NCBI GenBank assembly: GCA_964640055.1
Contig: CAZXFH010000024.1
Coordinates: forward strand, 1-48,207
Direction of reading: 5' to 3'
Source of the DNA: CAZXFH01 sp964640055
Lineage (GTDB): Bacteria; Fidelibacterota; UBA2242; JAFGTP01
DNA length: 48,207 nt
Below are positions 1 to 7,234 of the stretch, in pieces. Numbering within the stretch: the stretch's first letter is position 1; every line of letters starts with the position of its first letter. The notes beneath the pieces are model-generated. The model saw only the letters and a list, made by a program, of their open reading frames with translations, was not told the origin of the DNA and made no database searches. Position numbers and translations under genes: made by a program.

Positions 1-44
1 AGGGAAAGTCAATAAAGAATCTCACCCAGTTGGAAATCTTTTGA

Positions 45-68
45 TACCCCGATGCTTGCTTCGGGGTA
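45..68 (+). terminator. Stem-loop upstream of the first gene, possible terminator
   Basis: A perfect 8-bp stem (TACCCCGA / TCGGGGTA) closes an 8-nt loop. What follows is only moderately T-rich, so it is a weak rho-independent terminator at best. It probably ends a gene lying left of the window. Such GC-rich hairpins are also often dispersed intergenic elements, which a genome-wide search would show. Confidence 0.4.
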
Positions 69-150
69 GTTCATTATCAGGGTTGTTCTTTGCTGATGGA
101 AGCGAATTAAAATAGATCATAATAGATATAGATAAAATGAGGGTACAGTT

Positions 151-1038
151 ATGCGGAAGTTGCTGGTTTTAATTATTATTGTTTTTGTGTGGAACGGATT
201 GTCGGCCCAGGAAACCAACCGAAATACTGAATTGCTCATTCGGTGTGACGATATTGGCATGTGCCATTCCGTTAATATGGCAGCCAAACAGCTAGTTGAG
301 ACAGGCCTGCCCTTCTCAGCATCGGTGATGTTTGCATGTCCATGGTATCAAGAAGCAGTTGACCTATTAAGGGGACACCCCCATATATCGGTGGGTGTCC
401 ATCTTACTTTGAATGCGGAATGGAAAAATTATCGCTGGGGACCGGTGGCCGGCGCTTATGCTGTCCCTTCGCTGGTGGATGGTTGCGGTTATTTTTTGCC
501 CTCCCGGGCCGCCTTCAATGCCAATCATCCTGGCCTAAAAGAAATGGAGACCGAATTACGTGCCCAGATCGAGCGGGCGGTTAACAGCGGCTTGCAGATC
601 GATTATCTGGATTACCATATGGGCACCGCAGTGGATAAACCGGAATACCGTGCCATTGTGAAAAAGTTGGCTGATGAGTATCAGCTGGCCATTTCCCGCT
701 ATCTGGGTGAGTATGAAATGGATAAAATGTATAACGATCCCATCCCCAGTAAGACAGACAGCCTTCTGGTCTATCTTGAGAAGATCAATCCTGAAAAAGT
801 GAATCTGCTGGTGTGCCACATTGGCCTGCATAATCCCGAGCTGGCTGCTTTGGAGGATTTAAATACTTTTGGTCTAAAAGAAATGAGTCAGCACCGGCAG
901 GCGGAATTGAATGCCTTGATAGCACCCGCTTTCAAAGCGGCTTTACAAAAAAAGTCGATCAGATTGATCACTTACCGGGATTTAATCCAGCGGGTCGGCC
1001 TGGAAAACATGCAGCCGCCGACGGTAATTGAGTACTGA
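151..1038 (+). CDS. ChbG/YdjC-family secreted deacetylase-like protein
   Basis: The protein has 295 residues and an N-terminal signal peptide (about residues 1-20, ending LSAQ), so it should be exported to the periplasm. The mature part starts with the family motif LLIRCDDIGM, corresponding to the metal-binding DD of YdjC-like polysaccharide deacetylases. It continues with VGVHLTLNAEW and IDYLDYHMGT, which carry the metal-binding histidines, and HIGLHNPEL near the C-terminus. The family removes N-acetyl groups from oligosaccharides such as diacetylchitobiose; the substrate here cannot be read from the sequence. The start is supported by GAGGG a few bases upstream. A 323-base gap and a new promoter separate it from the next operon, so it is probably not functionally tied to it. 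Confidence 0.85.
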   Translation: MRKLLVLIIIVFVWNGLSAQETNRNTELLIRCDDIGMCHSVNMAAKQLVETGLPFSASVMFACPWYQEAVDLLRGHPHISVGVHLTLNAEWKNYRWGPVAGAYAVPSLVDGCGYFLPSRAAFNANHPGLKEMETELRAQIERAVNSGLQIDYLDYHMGTAVDKPEYRAIVKKLADEYQLAISRYLGEYEMDKMYNDPIPSKTDSLLVYLEKINPEKVNLLVCHIGLHNPELAALEDLNTFGLKEMSQHRQAELNALIAPAFKAALQKKSIRLITYRDLIQRVGLENMQPPTVIEY

Positions 1039-1291
1039 CCGGATTGGCTTTGCAGCCCTAAATAAGTCTAAAAAATTTTATTTTGCGCTTAATCTTTTAT
1101 CAAGAGATTTGTTTCTGCTAATAAATACCCATGCCGGTCGAAATATGTAACCAGCTGTCTGGAGCATTATAAACTTCTTTGCTATAAAGATAGGTCGCTC
1201 ACCCTTATGAATTTCGGACCAAAGGATGTTTAGTGAAAGGTCACTGCGTGAAAAATGTTATCTGAGCGCTCTTTTTTTATATAAAAATTGG

Positions 1292-1320
1292 TTGACAAGT
1301 TAGGACCAGTATCCTATATT
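1292..1320 (+). promoter_or_regulatory. Sigma70-like promoter of the nucleoside/TonB operon
   Basis: TTGACA (1292-1297) and TATATT (1315-1320) are separated by exactly 17 bases. Transcription would start near 1327, about 35 bases before the metallophosphatase ATG. The same hexamers and spacing recur before tusA (45046-45074), which supports this as the housekeeping promoter form in this genome. It probably drives the whole + strand run to at least 10475. Confidence 0.7.
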
Positions 1321-1323
1321 TAA

Positions 1324-1337
1324 GTTGTAGTGACAAC
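1324..1337. promoter_or_regulatory. Dyad at the transcription start, possible GntR operator
   Basis: GTTGT and ACAAC form a perfect 5-bp inverted repeat around the centre AGTG, overlapping the predicted transcription start. Outer arms TTGTAG (1325-1330) and CTACAA (1347-1352) form a second, wider dyad. GntR/HutC-type regulators bind short GT..AC dyads, and such a regulator is encoded two genes downstream (2747-3511). Autoregulation here is an inference. Confidence 0.35.
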
Positions 1338-1361
1338 CGGTCAAGCCTACAATACACACGG

Positions 1362-2735
1362 ATGATTAAAAAATTATATAAATATTGTTTACTAGTACTA
1401 GCGGTTATAAGCAGCATTTGCATTGTCCTCAGCCAGAGCTGTACTTCCCGACAAAGTGAAATCCGGATTGGCATTATCGGTGACCAGTTCGGCGCCTACG
1501 ATACTGAGCAAGCCTATACCGTTATGGAACAGGCGGCTGAGAAGCTAAAGCAACACCAGCCGGATATGGTGCTGCATGTGGGTGATATGGTAGAAAGTAT
1601 TCGCAATGTAGATGATTTTGAGGATTACCAGACTCTTTTTCAGCGGGCCGCCGGGATCATGGGAAGTATTGGGGTTCCCTGGATGGTAGCACTGGGAGAT
1701 CATGATGTCAATCCGCCCGGATATAAACCGCTTTCCGATGATCTCAGTCGTCAGCAATGGTTCCTGCAGCTGGCGCAAAACACCAGCTTACCCGTTGATT
1801 CATTACCCTATTATTCCTACAACTACAAAAATTATCATTTTATCAGCCTGTATAGTCTAGAGAATCTGCATACTGATCCGCGCTGGGGTTCGATATTTCT
1901 GAATAAGATTTCCGAACGACAAATCAGCTGGCTGGAACAAGATTTACGGCGGCATCGCCACACCCAAGGGACGATTGTTATTGTACATCATCCCCATTGG
2001 TATGTCTGGTCGAATTGGTATCCTGTACATCAAATTCTGGCCGAATATAATGTCCGGGCGGTAATTGCCGGACATTTACACTATGACCAGGATGGTGGTA
2101 TTATTGATGGTATCAGGTACTTTGTAATGGGATCAACTGGAGGTGCGATTAAGGATGCCGATCCTCATTCTGGTGGGGCACAAGAATACGCCCTGATGGA
2201 AATCAAGCGGCGGAAACAGGTACAGATCCAATTGTATTCTGCGGAAACCGATGAACCACTGGAAATCACACCGCGCCGCTCCATGGACCGTTTACAGGCC
2301 CTGGCCTGTATGCTGGATAATCTGTGGCAGGATGAAAACCTGTATTGGCAAGGGGATCAGCTCTATAGTCAGGATCATAATCAGACGGAATTAGTCCAAG
2401 CCATTGACCTGGAATCTTTGGGCAATCCCATTGACCTGCCCATCCAGATTCTAATTGATACCCCCTCTGATGTAATTTCAAGTAGCCAATGGATAGTCTC
2501 CAATTCGATCATAATCCGGATTGAACAGGGTATTGAGGTTTCCCCTGGAAACCGCATTGACTGGGCGAATTATGCCAATGTGGGACAGTGGTCGACCCGG
2601 GATGAATTATGGCAGGGAAAGGTCAATTCAGAAGCGCTGCGTGAAACTCAGCAGATCCCCTTGATCATAACGGTTCGTTTCAGTGATAGTCGTGAACGTT
2701 ATATCCGGCGGACGATTAGCTATCAAGTCAAATAG
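1362..2735 (+). CDS. Calcineurin-like metallophosphatase, probable lipoprotein
   Basis: The protein has 457 residues. A lipoprotein-type signal (hydrophobic stretch, then LSQSC with Cys27) predicts a periplasmic, membrane-anchored enzyme; the -3 lipobox residue is not ideal. The metallophosphatase blocks are in order: GIIGDQFG (about residue 38), LHVGDMVE, ALGDHDVN (in place of GNHD), VIVHHPHWY and IAGHLHYD. The C-terminal 150 residues look like an all-beta extension as in purple-acid-phosphatase-like lipoproteins. It is the first gene after the strong promoter, and its stop lies in the ribosome-binding site of the GntR gene, so the two are co-transcribed. A periplasmic phosphoesterase that dephosphorylates nucleotides before uptake would fit the neighbours, but the substrate is not known. 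Confidence 0.8.
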   Translation: MIKKLYKYCLLVLAVISSICIVLSQSCTSRQSEIRIGIIGDQFGAYDTEQAYTVMEQAAEKLKQHQPDMVLHVGDMVESIRNVDDFEDYQTLFQRAAGIMGSIGVPWMVALGDHDVNPPGYKPLSDDLSRQQWFLQLAQNTSLPVDSLPYYSYNYKNYHFISLYSLENLHTDPRWGSIFLNKISERQISWLEQDLRRHRHTQGTIVIVHHPHWYVWSNWYPVHQILAEYNVRAVIAGHLHYDQDGGIIDGIRYFVMGSTGGAIKDADPHSGGAQEYALMEIKRRKQVQIQLYSAETDEPLEITPRRSMDRLQALACMLDNLWQDENLYWQGDQLYSQDHNQTELVQAIDLESLGNPIDLPIQILIDTPSDVISSSQWIVSNSIIIRIEQGIEVSPGNRIDWANYANVGQWSTRDELWQGKVNSEALRETQQIPLIITVRFSDSRERYIRRTISYQVK

Positions 2736-2746
2736 GGAGAAAAGAT

Positions 2747-3511
2747 TTGGAAGAATTAAAAGACAAGATCGATAAATCGAGTATTGTACCCTATTACTAT
2801 CAATTACAGGAGGTACTGGAAAACCTGATCGAGCAGGGAATTTATAAACCCGATCAGAAATTACCCTCTGAGAATGAGTTAAAGGAATTTCTGGGCATTA
2901 GTCGGACGACTGCGCAACGGGCTTTGCGTCATCTGGTAACCCGGGGGCTGGCCTATCGGATTCAGGGTAAAGGTACTTTTGTTGCCAATAAATCGATCAC
3001 TTATAGTATCGTCGCCTCTTTGAGTTTTTCAGCGGAAATGATCGGATTGAATAAAAAAGTGCGTAGTAAATTGATTTGTGCGGATGAAATCCAGGCGCAT
3101 CGTTTGATTGCTAAGATGCTAAATGCTGATAAACGCACTAAATTTTACAGTATCCAGCGGCTGCGTTATGTTGATGAAGTGCCTATGTCGTTACAGACCT
3201 CTTATTTACCAGTAGCCCTAGTTCCCGGTTTGATCGAGAAAAATTTTGAAGAGGATTCCCTGTTTACCACAATTAAAAATGAATATGGTCTGGAGATCGG
3301 CACTGCCAATGAAACCCTGCAGGCCGTAAAAGCGACCAAATATGAAGCCAATTTGTTGGATATAAAGGAAAATGATGCCGTTTTCCTGTTGGAGCGGATT
3401 ACCAAGCTCAAGACGGGCGAAGTTTTGGAGTTTGTGAAAACAATTCTTAGGGCGGATAAAGGGAAATTCTATATTGAGCTTTCCGATAATCCACCCAATT
3501 CTGTGAAATAG
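2747..3511 (+). CDS. GntR-family transcriptional regulator (HutC/UTRA subfamily)
   Basis: The 254-residue protein has a winged helix-turn-helix at about residues 12-80, including NELKEFLGISRTTAQRAL and a wing ending GKGTFVA. A UTRA ligand-binding domain (about 95-245) follows. The TTG start is chosen because AGGGAG lies 9 bases upstream and the winged helix begins at the normal distance. HutC-type regulators sense small metabolites (sugars, urocanate, nucleosides) and usually repress neighbouring genes. Lying within the operon after the metallophosphatase, it is the obvious candidate local regulator. Candidate sites are the dyads at 1324-1337 and 16248-16259. The inducer cannot be read from the sequence; a nucleoside or alpha-riboside is plausible. 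Confidence 0.9.
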   Translation: MEELKDKIDKSSIVPYYYQLQEVLENLIEQGIYKPDQKLPSENELKEFLGISRTTAQRALRHLVTRGLAYRIQGKGTFVANKSITYSIVASLSFSAEMIGLNKKVRSKLICADEIQAHRLIAKMLNADKRTKFYSIQRLRYVDEVPMSLQTSYLPVALVPGLIEKNFEEDSLFTTIKNEYGLEIGTANETLQAVKATKYEANLLDIKENDAVFLLERITKLKTGEVLEFVKTILRADKGKFYIELSDNPPNSVK

Positions 3512-3521
3512 GAACTTTAAT

Positions 3522-4352
3522 ATGTTAAAGAATAATATATCAGAGTTTTATGAGCATATTCAGGCGGGAAATTTTTTACCAACCCAGATCAGCTCCGTGC
3601 GGGATTTAAGTAAAATCGATATCCATGAGGATTATTCAATCGTTGTAGCTGTTGATTCCGATGGCGGGATCGGTCCCCGCAAGGATGACCAGGTTTTTTG
3701 TCCGGGCTATGAACTGGGCCGTTTTGCCATGCGGGTGCCTTTATTGGAAGTTTTAGCTTGCGGTGCACGCCCCATGGCTGCCTATGATATGTTGACCCTG
3801 CCCATGGATGATATTGGAAGGGAGATCCTGCGGGGGATAAAGGATGAGTTACGCAGCGCAAATTTCGGTGAAGATTTCCACCTATCAGGCAGTACGGAAG
3901 ATAATGTGCCTACGACTATGACCGGTATCGGAACCACAGTAATAGGATTGGTAAAAGCCGGTGATTTCAAACCGGGGACTTCTGTACAGGATGATCTCGT
4001 GATCTGTCTTGGTAAACCAAAGTCAGCCCCGGAGGATGAGGTGTACCTGGATGATCCGGAGATTATTCATCAGGCAGATGTATTAAAAATACGGGACCTG
4101 CAGGGGGTGCATGATATTTTGCCGGTCGGTTCGCACGGAATCGCCTACGAGAGTGAGCAGCTGGCCAGTTCAGCAGATCTGATCTTTTCGCAGAGTGATA
4201 CTCAGATCAGTTTGACAAAATCGGCAGGACCATCGACCTGTATTGTGGTTTCTTTAACTGATTCAGCCTGTCGCAAAGTCGAATCGATTTTAAAAGTTCC
4301 TTTATATCGAATTGGGAAAATGATTTCCCATAACCACGGGAGGCGCAATTAG
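3522..4352 (+). CDS. AIR-synthase-related (PurM/ThiL/HypE-fold) ATP-binding protein
   Basis: The 276-residue protein looks like the PurM superfamily. An N-terminal segment VVAVDSDGGIGPRKDD resembles the ATP/Mg-binding loop of ThiL and related kinases. LLEVLACGARPMAAYDML is the typical following helix, and a GIGTTVIGL strand lies near residue 135. The second half is shorter and less conserved than in true PurM, and the Cys/Sec loop of SelD is absent. The superfamily includes the alpha-ribazole kinase CblS of some Firmicutes. Because TonB/BtuG/BtuF-like genes are neighbours, a kinase acting on alpha-ribazole or another riboside is a reasonable hypothesis, but I cannot exclude other roles. It sits 10 bases after the GntR gene and 1 base before the ADP-ribosylglycohydrolase gene, so the three form a tight module. 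Confidence 0.7.
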   Translation: MLKNNISEFYEHIQAGNFLPTQISSVRDLSKIDIHEDYSIVVAVDSDGGIGPRKDDQVFCPGYELGRFAMRVPLLEVLACGARPMAAYDMLTLPMDDIGREILRGIKDELRSANFGEDFHLSGSTEDNVPTTMTGIGTTVIGLVKAGDFKPGTSVQDDLVICLGKPKSAPEDEVYLDDPEIIHQADVLKIRDLQGVHDILPVGSHGIAYESEQLASSADLIFSQSDTQISLTKSAGPSTCIVVSLTDSACRKVESILKVPLYRIGKMISHNHGRRN

Positions 4353-4353
4353 A

Positions 4354-5346
4354 ATGAATGACATTCAGAAGAGAATCATGGGATGTTTGGTGGGTGTTGC
4401 CGCCGGTGATGCCATGGGAATGCCATCTTCCATGATGAGTCCCCAGACTATTCGCAATACCTTTGGTTATATAGATACTTTTTTACCTGCTCCTAAAGGG
4501 CATATTATTCATGACGGCCTGCAGGCCGCAGAGGTGACCGATGATACTCAGCAGACTCTATTACTGGCTGACTCACTGATTGCAAAGCGGCGCGTTGATC
4601 CTCAGGATATTGCTCAGCGTTTGATCCGCTGGGCTGAAGCCATTGGTGCTTTTGATAGTATGTTGATCGGACCAAGCTCATTACGGGCTTTACATGGTAT
4701 TCGCAACGGCCAGTCTGTTTATGAGGCCGGGAGTGTGGGCGATACCAATGGTGCGGTAATGCGTATTGCAGCGATTGGGGTGTATGGAAAAGGCGATCAA
4801 CCACGAACCATTGATGTAGTGGAAAAAGCCTGTCTTCCGACCCATAATACCAATGTCGCCATTGCCGGAGCATCCGGGGTGGCTATGGCAATCGGTCTGG
4901 GACTTAATGGAGAAGACAAATTTGGCCAGATGATTCCCACTATTATGGCGACCATTGAGCAAGCTATGCAGCGGGGAAATATCTGGTACAGCGCGTCGAT
5001 TACTGAGCGTTCCCGTCTAGCCTTAGAAATAATTGAGCAACCCATTCCCCGGGTAGAACTCTTACAACGTCTATATAGTTTGATCGGCGCGGGGGTACAA
5101 ATCTCAGAAACTGTTCCCACCTGTCTGGCCCTAACAAAACTGGTCAAAAGCGATCCGGTAGAGGGCATCCTGGCAGCCGCCAATCTGGGGGGGGACTGTG
5201 ACACGATAGGCGCTATTACCGGTGCGATTTGTGGCGCTATTTCTGGTATCGATGCCTTTCCGAAGGATTGGATCCGGCAATTATCAGAGGTTAATGACAT
5301 TGATTTTGAATATTACACCAATCAATTATATGATCTAATAAAATAA
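4354..5346 (+). CDS. ADP-ribosylglycohydrolase-family protein
   Basis: The protein has 330 residues. It begins with the family signature GCLVGVAAGDAMGMP. TDDTQQTLLLADSL supplies the first Mg ligands (TDDT), GDTNGAVMRIAAIGV lies in the middle and LGGDCDTIGAITGAICGA near residue 280 supplies the second metal-binding DxDT set. The length is normal for the family. Members cleave N-glycosidic bonds of ADP-ribosylated proteins or small ribosides. Clusters with a GntR regulator and a kinase (for example the yeg region of E. coli) suggest nucleoside-type substrates. Next to an AIR-synthase-fold protein and upstream of nucleoside transport and adenosine deaminase genes, a ribosidase role is an attractive inference. 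The start has GGGAGG 11 bases upstream. Confidence 0.85.
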   Translation: MNDIQKRIMGCLVGVAAGDAMGMPSSMMSPQTIRNTFGYIDTFLPAPKGHIIHDGLQAAEVTDDTQQTLLLADSLIAKRRVDPQDIAQRLIRWAEAIGAFDSMLIGPSSLRALHGIRNGQSVYEAGSVGDTNGAVMRIAAIGVYGKGDQPRTIDVVEKACLPTHNTNVAIAGASGVAMAIGLGLNGEDKFGQMIPTIMATIEQAMQRGNIWYSASITERSRLALEIIEQPIPRVELLQRLYSLIGAGVQISETVPTCLALTKLVKSDPVEGILAAANLGGDCDTIGAITGAICGAISGIDAFPKDWIRQLSEVNDIDFEYYTNQLYDLIK

Positions 5347-5366
5347 AAAAGGAACGAGGAGTCTTT

Positions 5367-7226
5367 ATGAACACGAAACGCCTTATTATTTTCATCTTTT
5401 TCATCCTGATAGCAGGTTTGTCTGCCCAGGAGGAAGAAAAGGAGGATCAAAAAAAATCAACCTCGGAAGTGATTTTAACTGAAGAGGATTTTATTAAAAA
5501 TAATTGTGAGAATGTTGGAGATGCGCTAAAGACCCTCACAGGCGTCTATGTTAATTCGGAAGGAGAAATCTCCTTGCGAGATGTCAGCTCTTCAAAGGTG
5601 GTTGTAGTTATTGACGGGCAGCGGCTCAATACGCCTGGTTCAATCGGCGTTAATGTGGCCACCCTTCCAATTGATAATATAAAGAAAATTGAATTACTGC
5701 GGGGGGGGCGCTCGGCTCAGTACGGTGCCGATGCTGTTGGCGGCGTTATTTTAATCACCACCAAAACAGAAGAAAAATTTTTAAAAGCGATGACCAACTC
5801 GGTCAAAGCGGTCTATGGATCCTATAACCGGCAAATTTATAATGTCAGCAACTCCTACAATAAAAATAATCTGAACACCTTTGTTTCCTGGCAACGGGAA
5901 TTATGGGATGGTAATTTTAGGTATACGGATCAATACGGCAATGAAAAGAATCTGGTAAACAATCATCAATCCTCTTTCAATATTTTTGCCAAAGCCAGCT
6001 ATAAATTCAGTGCACAACAGAGTCTGAGTTTGTCAAGCAATTGGTATAAAGCCGATAATGGAACACCAGGCATGATTGATAATATAACTAAAAATGCCAG
6101 AATCCGGTTTGATAATCATTCCTATAATGCAACCTATGACCAGGCCGATTTTTTTAAAGGTTTTTCCTTGAAAGCCCAGAGTTATTTTTTAGATTTTGAG
6201 ACGAAATTTGATAATCCGGATGCTTTCGGGGGAGAAATTCACAGTGATCATGATAATTATGCCTTGGGAGTTGAACTACAACAAAGTGGCAATCTTACCG
6301 AGGCGTTAAATGTCAGTTATGGATATTCCTTCCGTAATGATCGTATTGAAAGCACCGATGTGGGTGAAAAGGAACGCAATACAAATAGCGGGCATGTTTC
6401 TGTGACCGGTAATATGGAGTTGGAAGGCCCCATATCCATGCTGGAAGGGTCCCTGGCCCTGCGCTACGATGCACCTTCGGATTTTGAATCGGCCTGGAGT
6501 CCGCGTATCAGTGTTTCGGCTTCACATGACGGTGTAATTGGCTTATCTTTAATTTCACATCTCGCCAAATCCTATAAAGCCCCTTCGTTTAATGATTTAT
6601 ACTGGCCGCAAGATGCCTTTGCCGTGGGTAATCCCGATCTTGTTCCGGAGGATGGTTTTAATTATGATATTGGGCTAACAGCCGAGATTAAAATGATTTC
6701 ACTGGCTGCTAATTATTTCCGAAATGATATTGATAATCTGATCCTCTGGGCCCAGGATCCGGCTTTAAATAATCTCTGGACCCCGAAAAATGTATCAGAA
6801 ACCAGTACAAATGGACTTGAATCTTCAGCAACACTCAATTTATTTGATAATAAATATACTTTGAGTGCGGAATACACCTTTATGAAGGCCCTGGATAAAG
6901 GACCTGATCCGAACCGGCATAATAAATATATTATTTATCGTCCGAAAAATAAGCTGGATATAACCAATACAATTAGACTTGGATCCATCGAGTGGAATAT
7001 TTTGTATCATTACACCGGTTTACGCTATACCAATCCAGCTAACACGGACTGGCTTCCGGAATATCAGACCATTGACAGTAACCTGTCCTATCGGTTTAAA
7101 TGGATGCAAGTAAACTGGACCAGTACCCTGGAAATCAGCAACCTGACTGATGAAGATTACATGAAGGTCAAGGGCACTGCCGAACCGGGGCGTATGTATA
7201 AATTTTCCATGGGAGCTACTTTTTAA
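5367..7226 (+). CDS. TonB-dependent outer-membrane receptor (BtuB-like), first of a pair
   Basis: The 619-residue protein has a signal peptide ending LSAQ, a plug domain (about 35-130) with VVVVIDGQRLNTPG and IELLRGGRSAQYGADAVGGVI, then a beta-barrel. The barrel contains SYKAPSFNDLYWPQ and GNPDLVPEDGFNYDIGL and ends NLTDEDYMKVKG...MGATF, with a terminal aromatic residue. Unlike its neighbour it lacks an N-terminal carboxypeptidase-regulatory-like domain. The plug and barrel motifs are those of vitamin B12/siderophore-type receptors. It lies 20 bases after the ADP-ribosylglycohydrolase gene with GAGGAG as ribosome-binding site, and 8 bases before the second receptor. The substrate is inferred only from the following beta-propeller lipoprotein and BtuF-like protein: cobamide, or possibly nucleosides. 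Confidence 0.88.
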   Translation: MNTKRLIIFIFFILIAGLSAQEEEKEDQKKSTSEVILTEEDFIKNNCENVGDALKTLTGVYVNSEGEISLRDVSSSKVVVVIDGQRLNTPGSIGVNVATLPIDNIKKIELLRGGRSAQYGADAVGGVILITTKTEEKFLKAMTNSVKAVYGSYNRQIYNVSNSYNKNNLNTFVSWQRELWDGNFRYTDQYGNEKNLVNNHQSSFNIFAKASYKFSAQQSLSLSSNWYKADNGTPGMIDNITKNARIRFDNHSYNATYDQADFFKGFSLKAQSYFLDFETKFDNPDAFGGEIHSDHDNYALGVELQQSGNLTEALNVSYGYSFRNDRIESTDVGEKERNTNSGHVSVTGNMELEGPISMLEGSLALRYDAPSDFESAWSPRISVSASHDGVIGLSLISHLAKSYKAPSFNDLYWPQDAFAVGNPDLVPEDGFNYDIGLTAEIKMISLAANYFRNDIDNLILWAQDPALNNLWTPKNVSETSTNGLESSATLNLFDNKYTLSAEYTFMKALDKGPDPNRHNKYIIYRPKNKLDITNTIRLGSIEWNILYHYTGLRYTNPANTDWLPEYQTIDSNLSYRFKWMQVNWTSTLEISNLTDEDYMKVKGTAEPGRMYKFSMGATF

Positions 7227-7234
7227 CCAAGTAT

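Larger units (their letters stand above)
1039..1361. other. Intergenic region with promoter and operator-like dyad at its right end
   Basis: I see no convincing gene or structured RNA in the left two thirds of this 323-base gap. The right end holds a near-consensus sigma70 promoter (1292-1320) and a short dyad (1324-1337) just before the metallophosphatase gene. A sequence around 1235-1250 (GGTCACTGCGTG) faintly resembles part of a B12 box, but the rest of a cobalamin riboswitch is missing. Confidence 0.6.

Noticed and set aside
1200..1300. Partial B12-box-like sequence (GGTCACTGCGTG), possible cobalamin riboswitch
   Set aside because: The required GGGAAGGC-type continuation and paired stems are missing, and the promoter lies downstream of it.
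3522..4352. Considered selenophosphate synthetase (SelD) for the AIR-synthase-fold protein
   Set aside because: The N-terminal catalytic Cys/Sec-Lys loop of SelD is absent and the protein is too short.
4797..5300. Long open frame antisense to the ADP-ribosylglycohydrolase gene
   Set aside because: It mirrors a gene with clear family motifs, and has no ribosome-binding site or recognisable domain.
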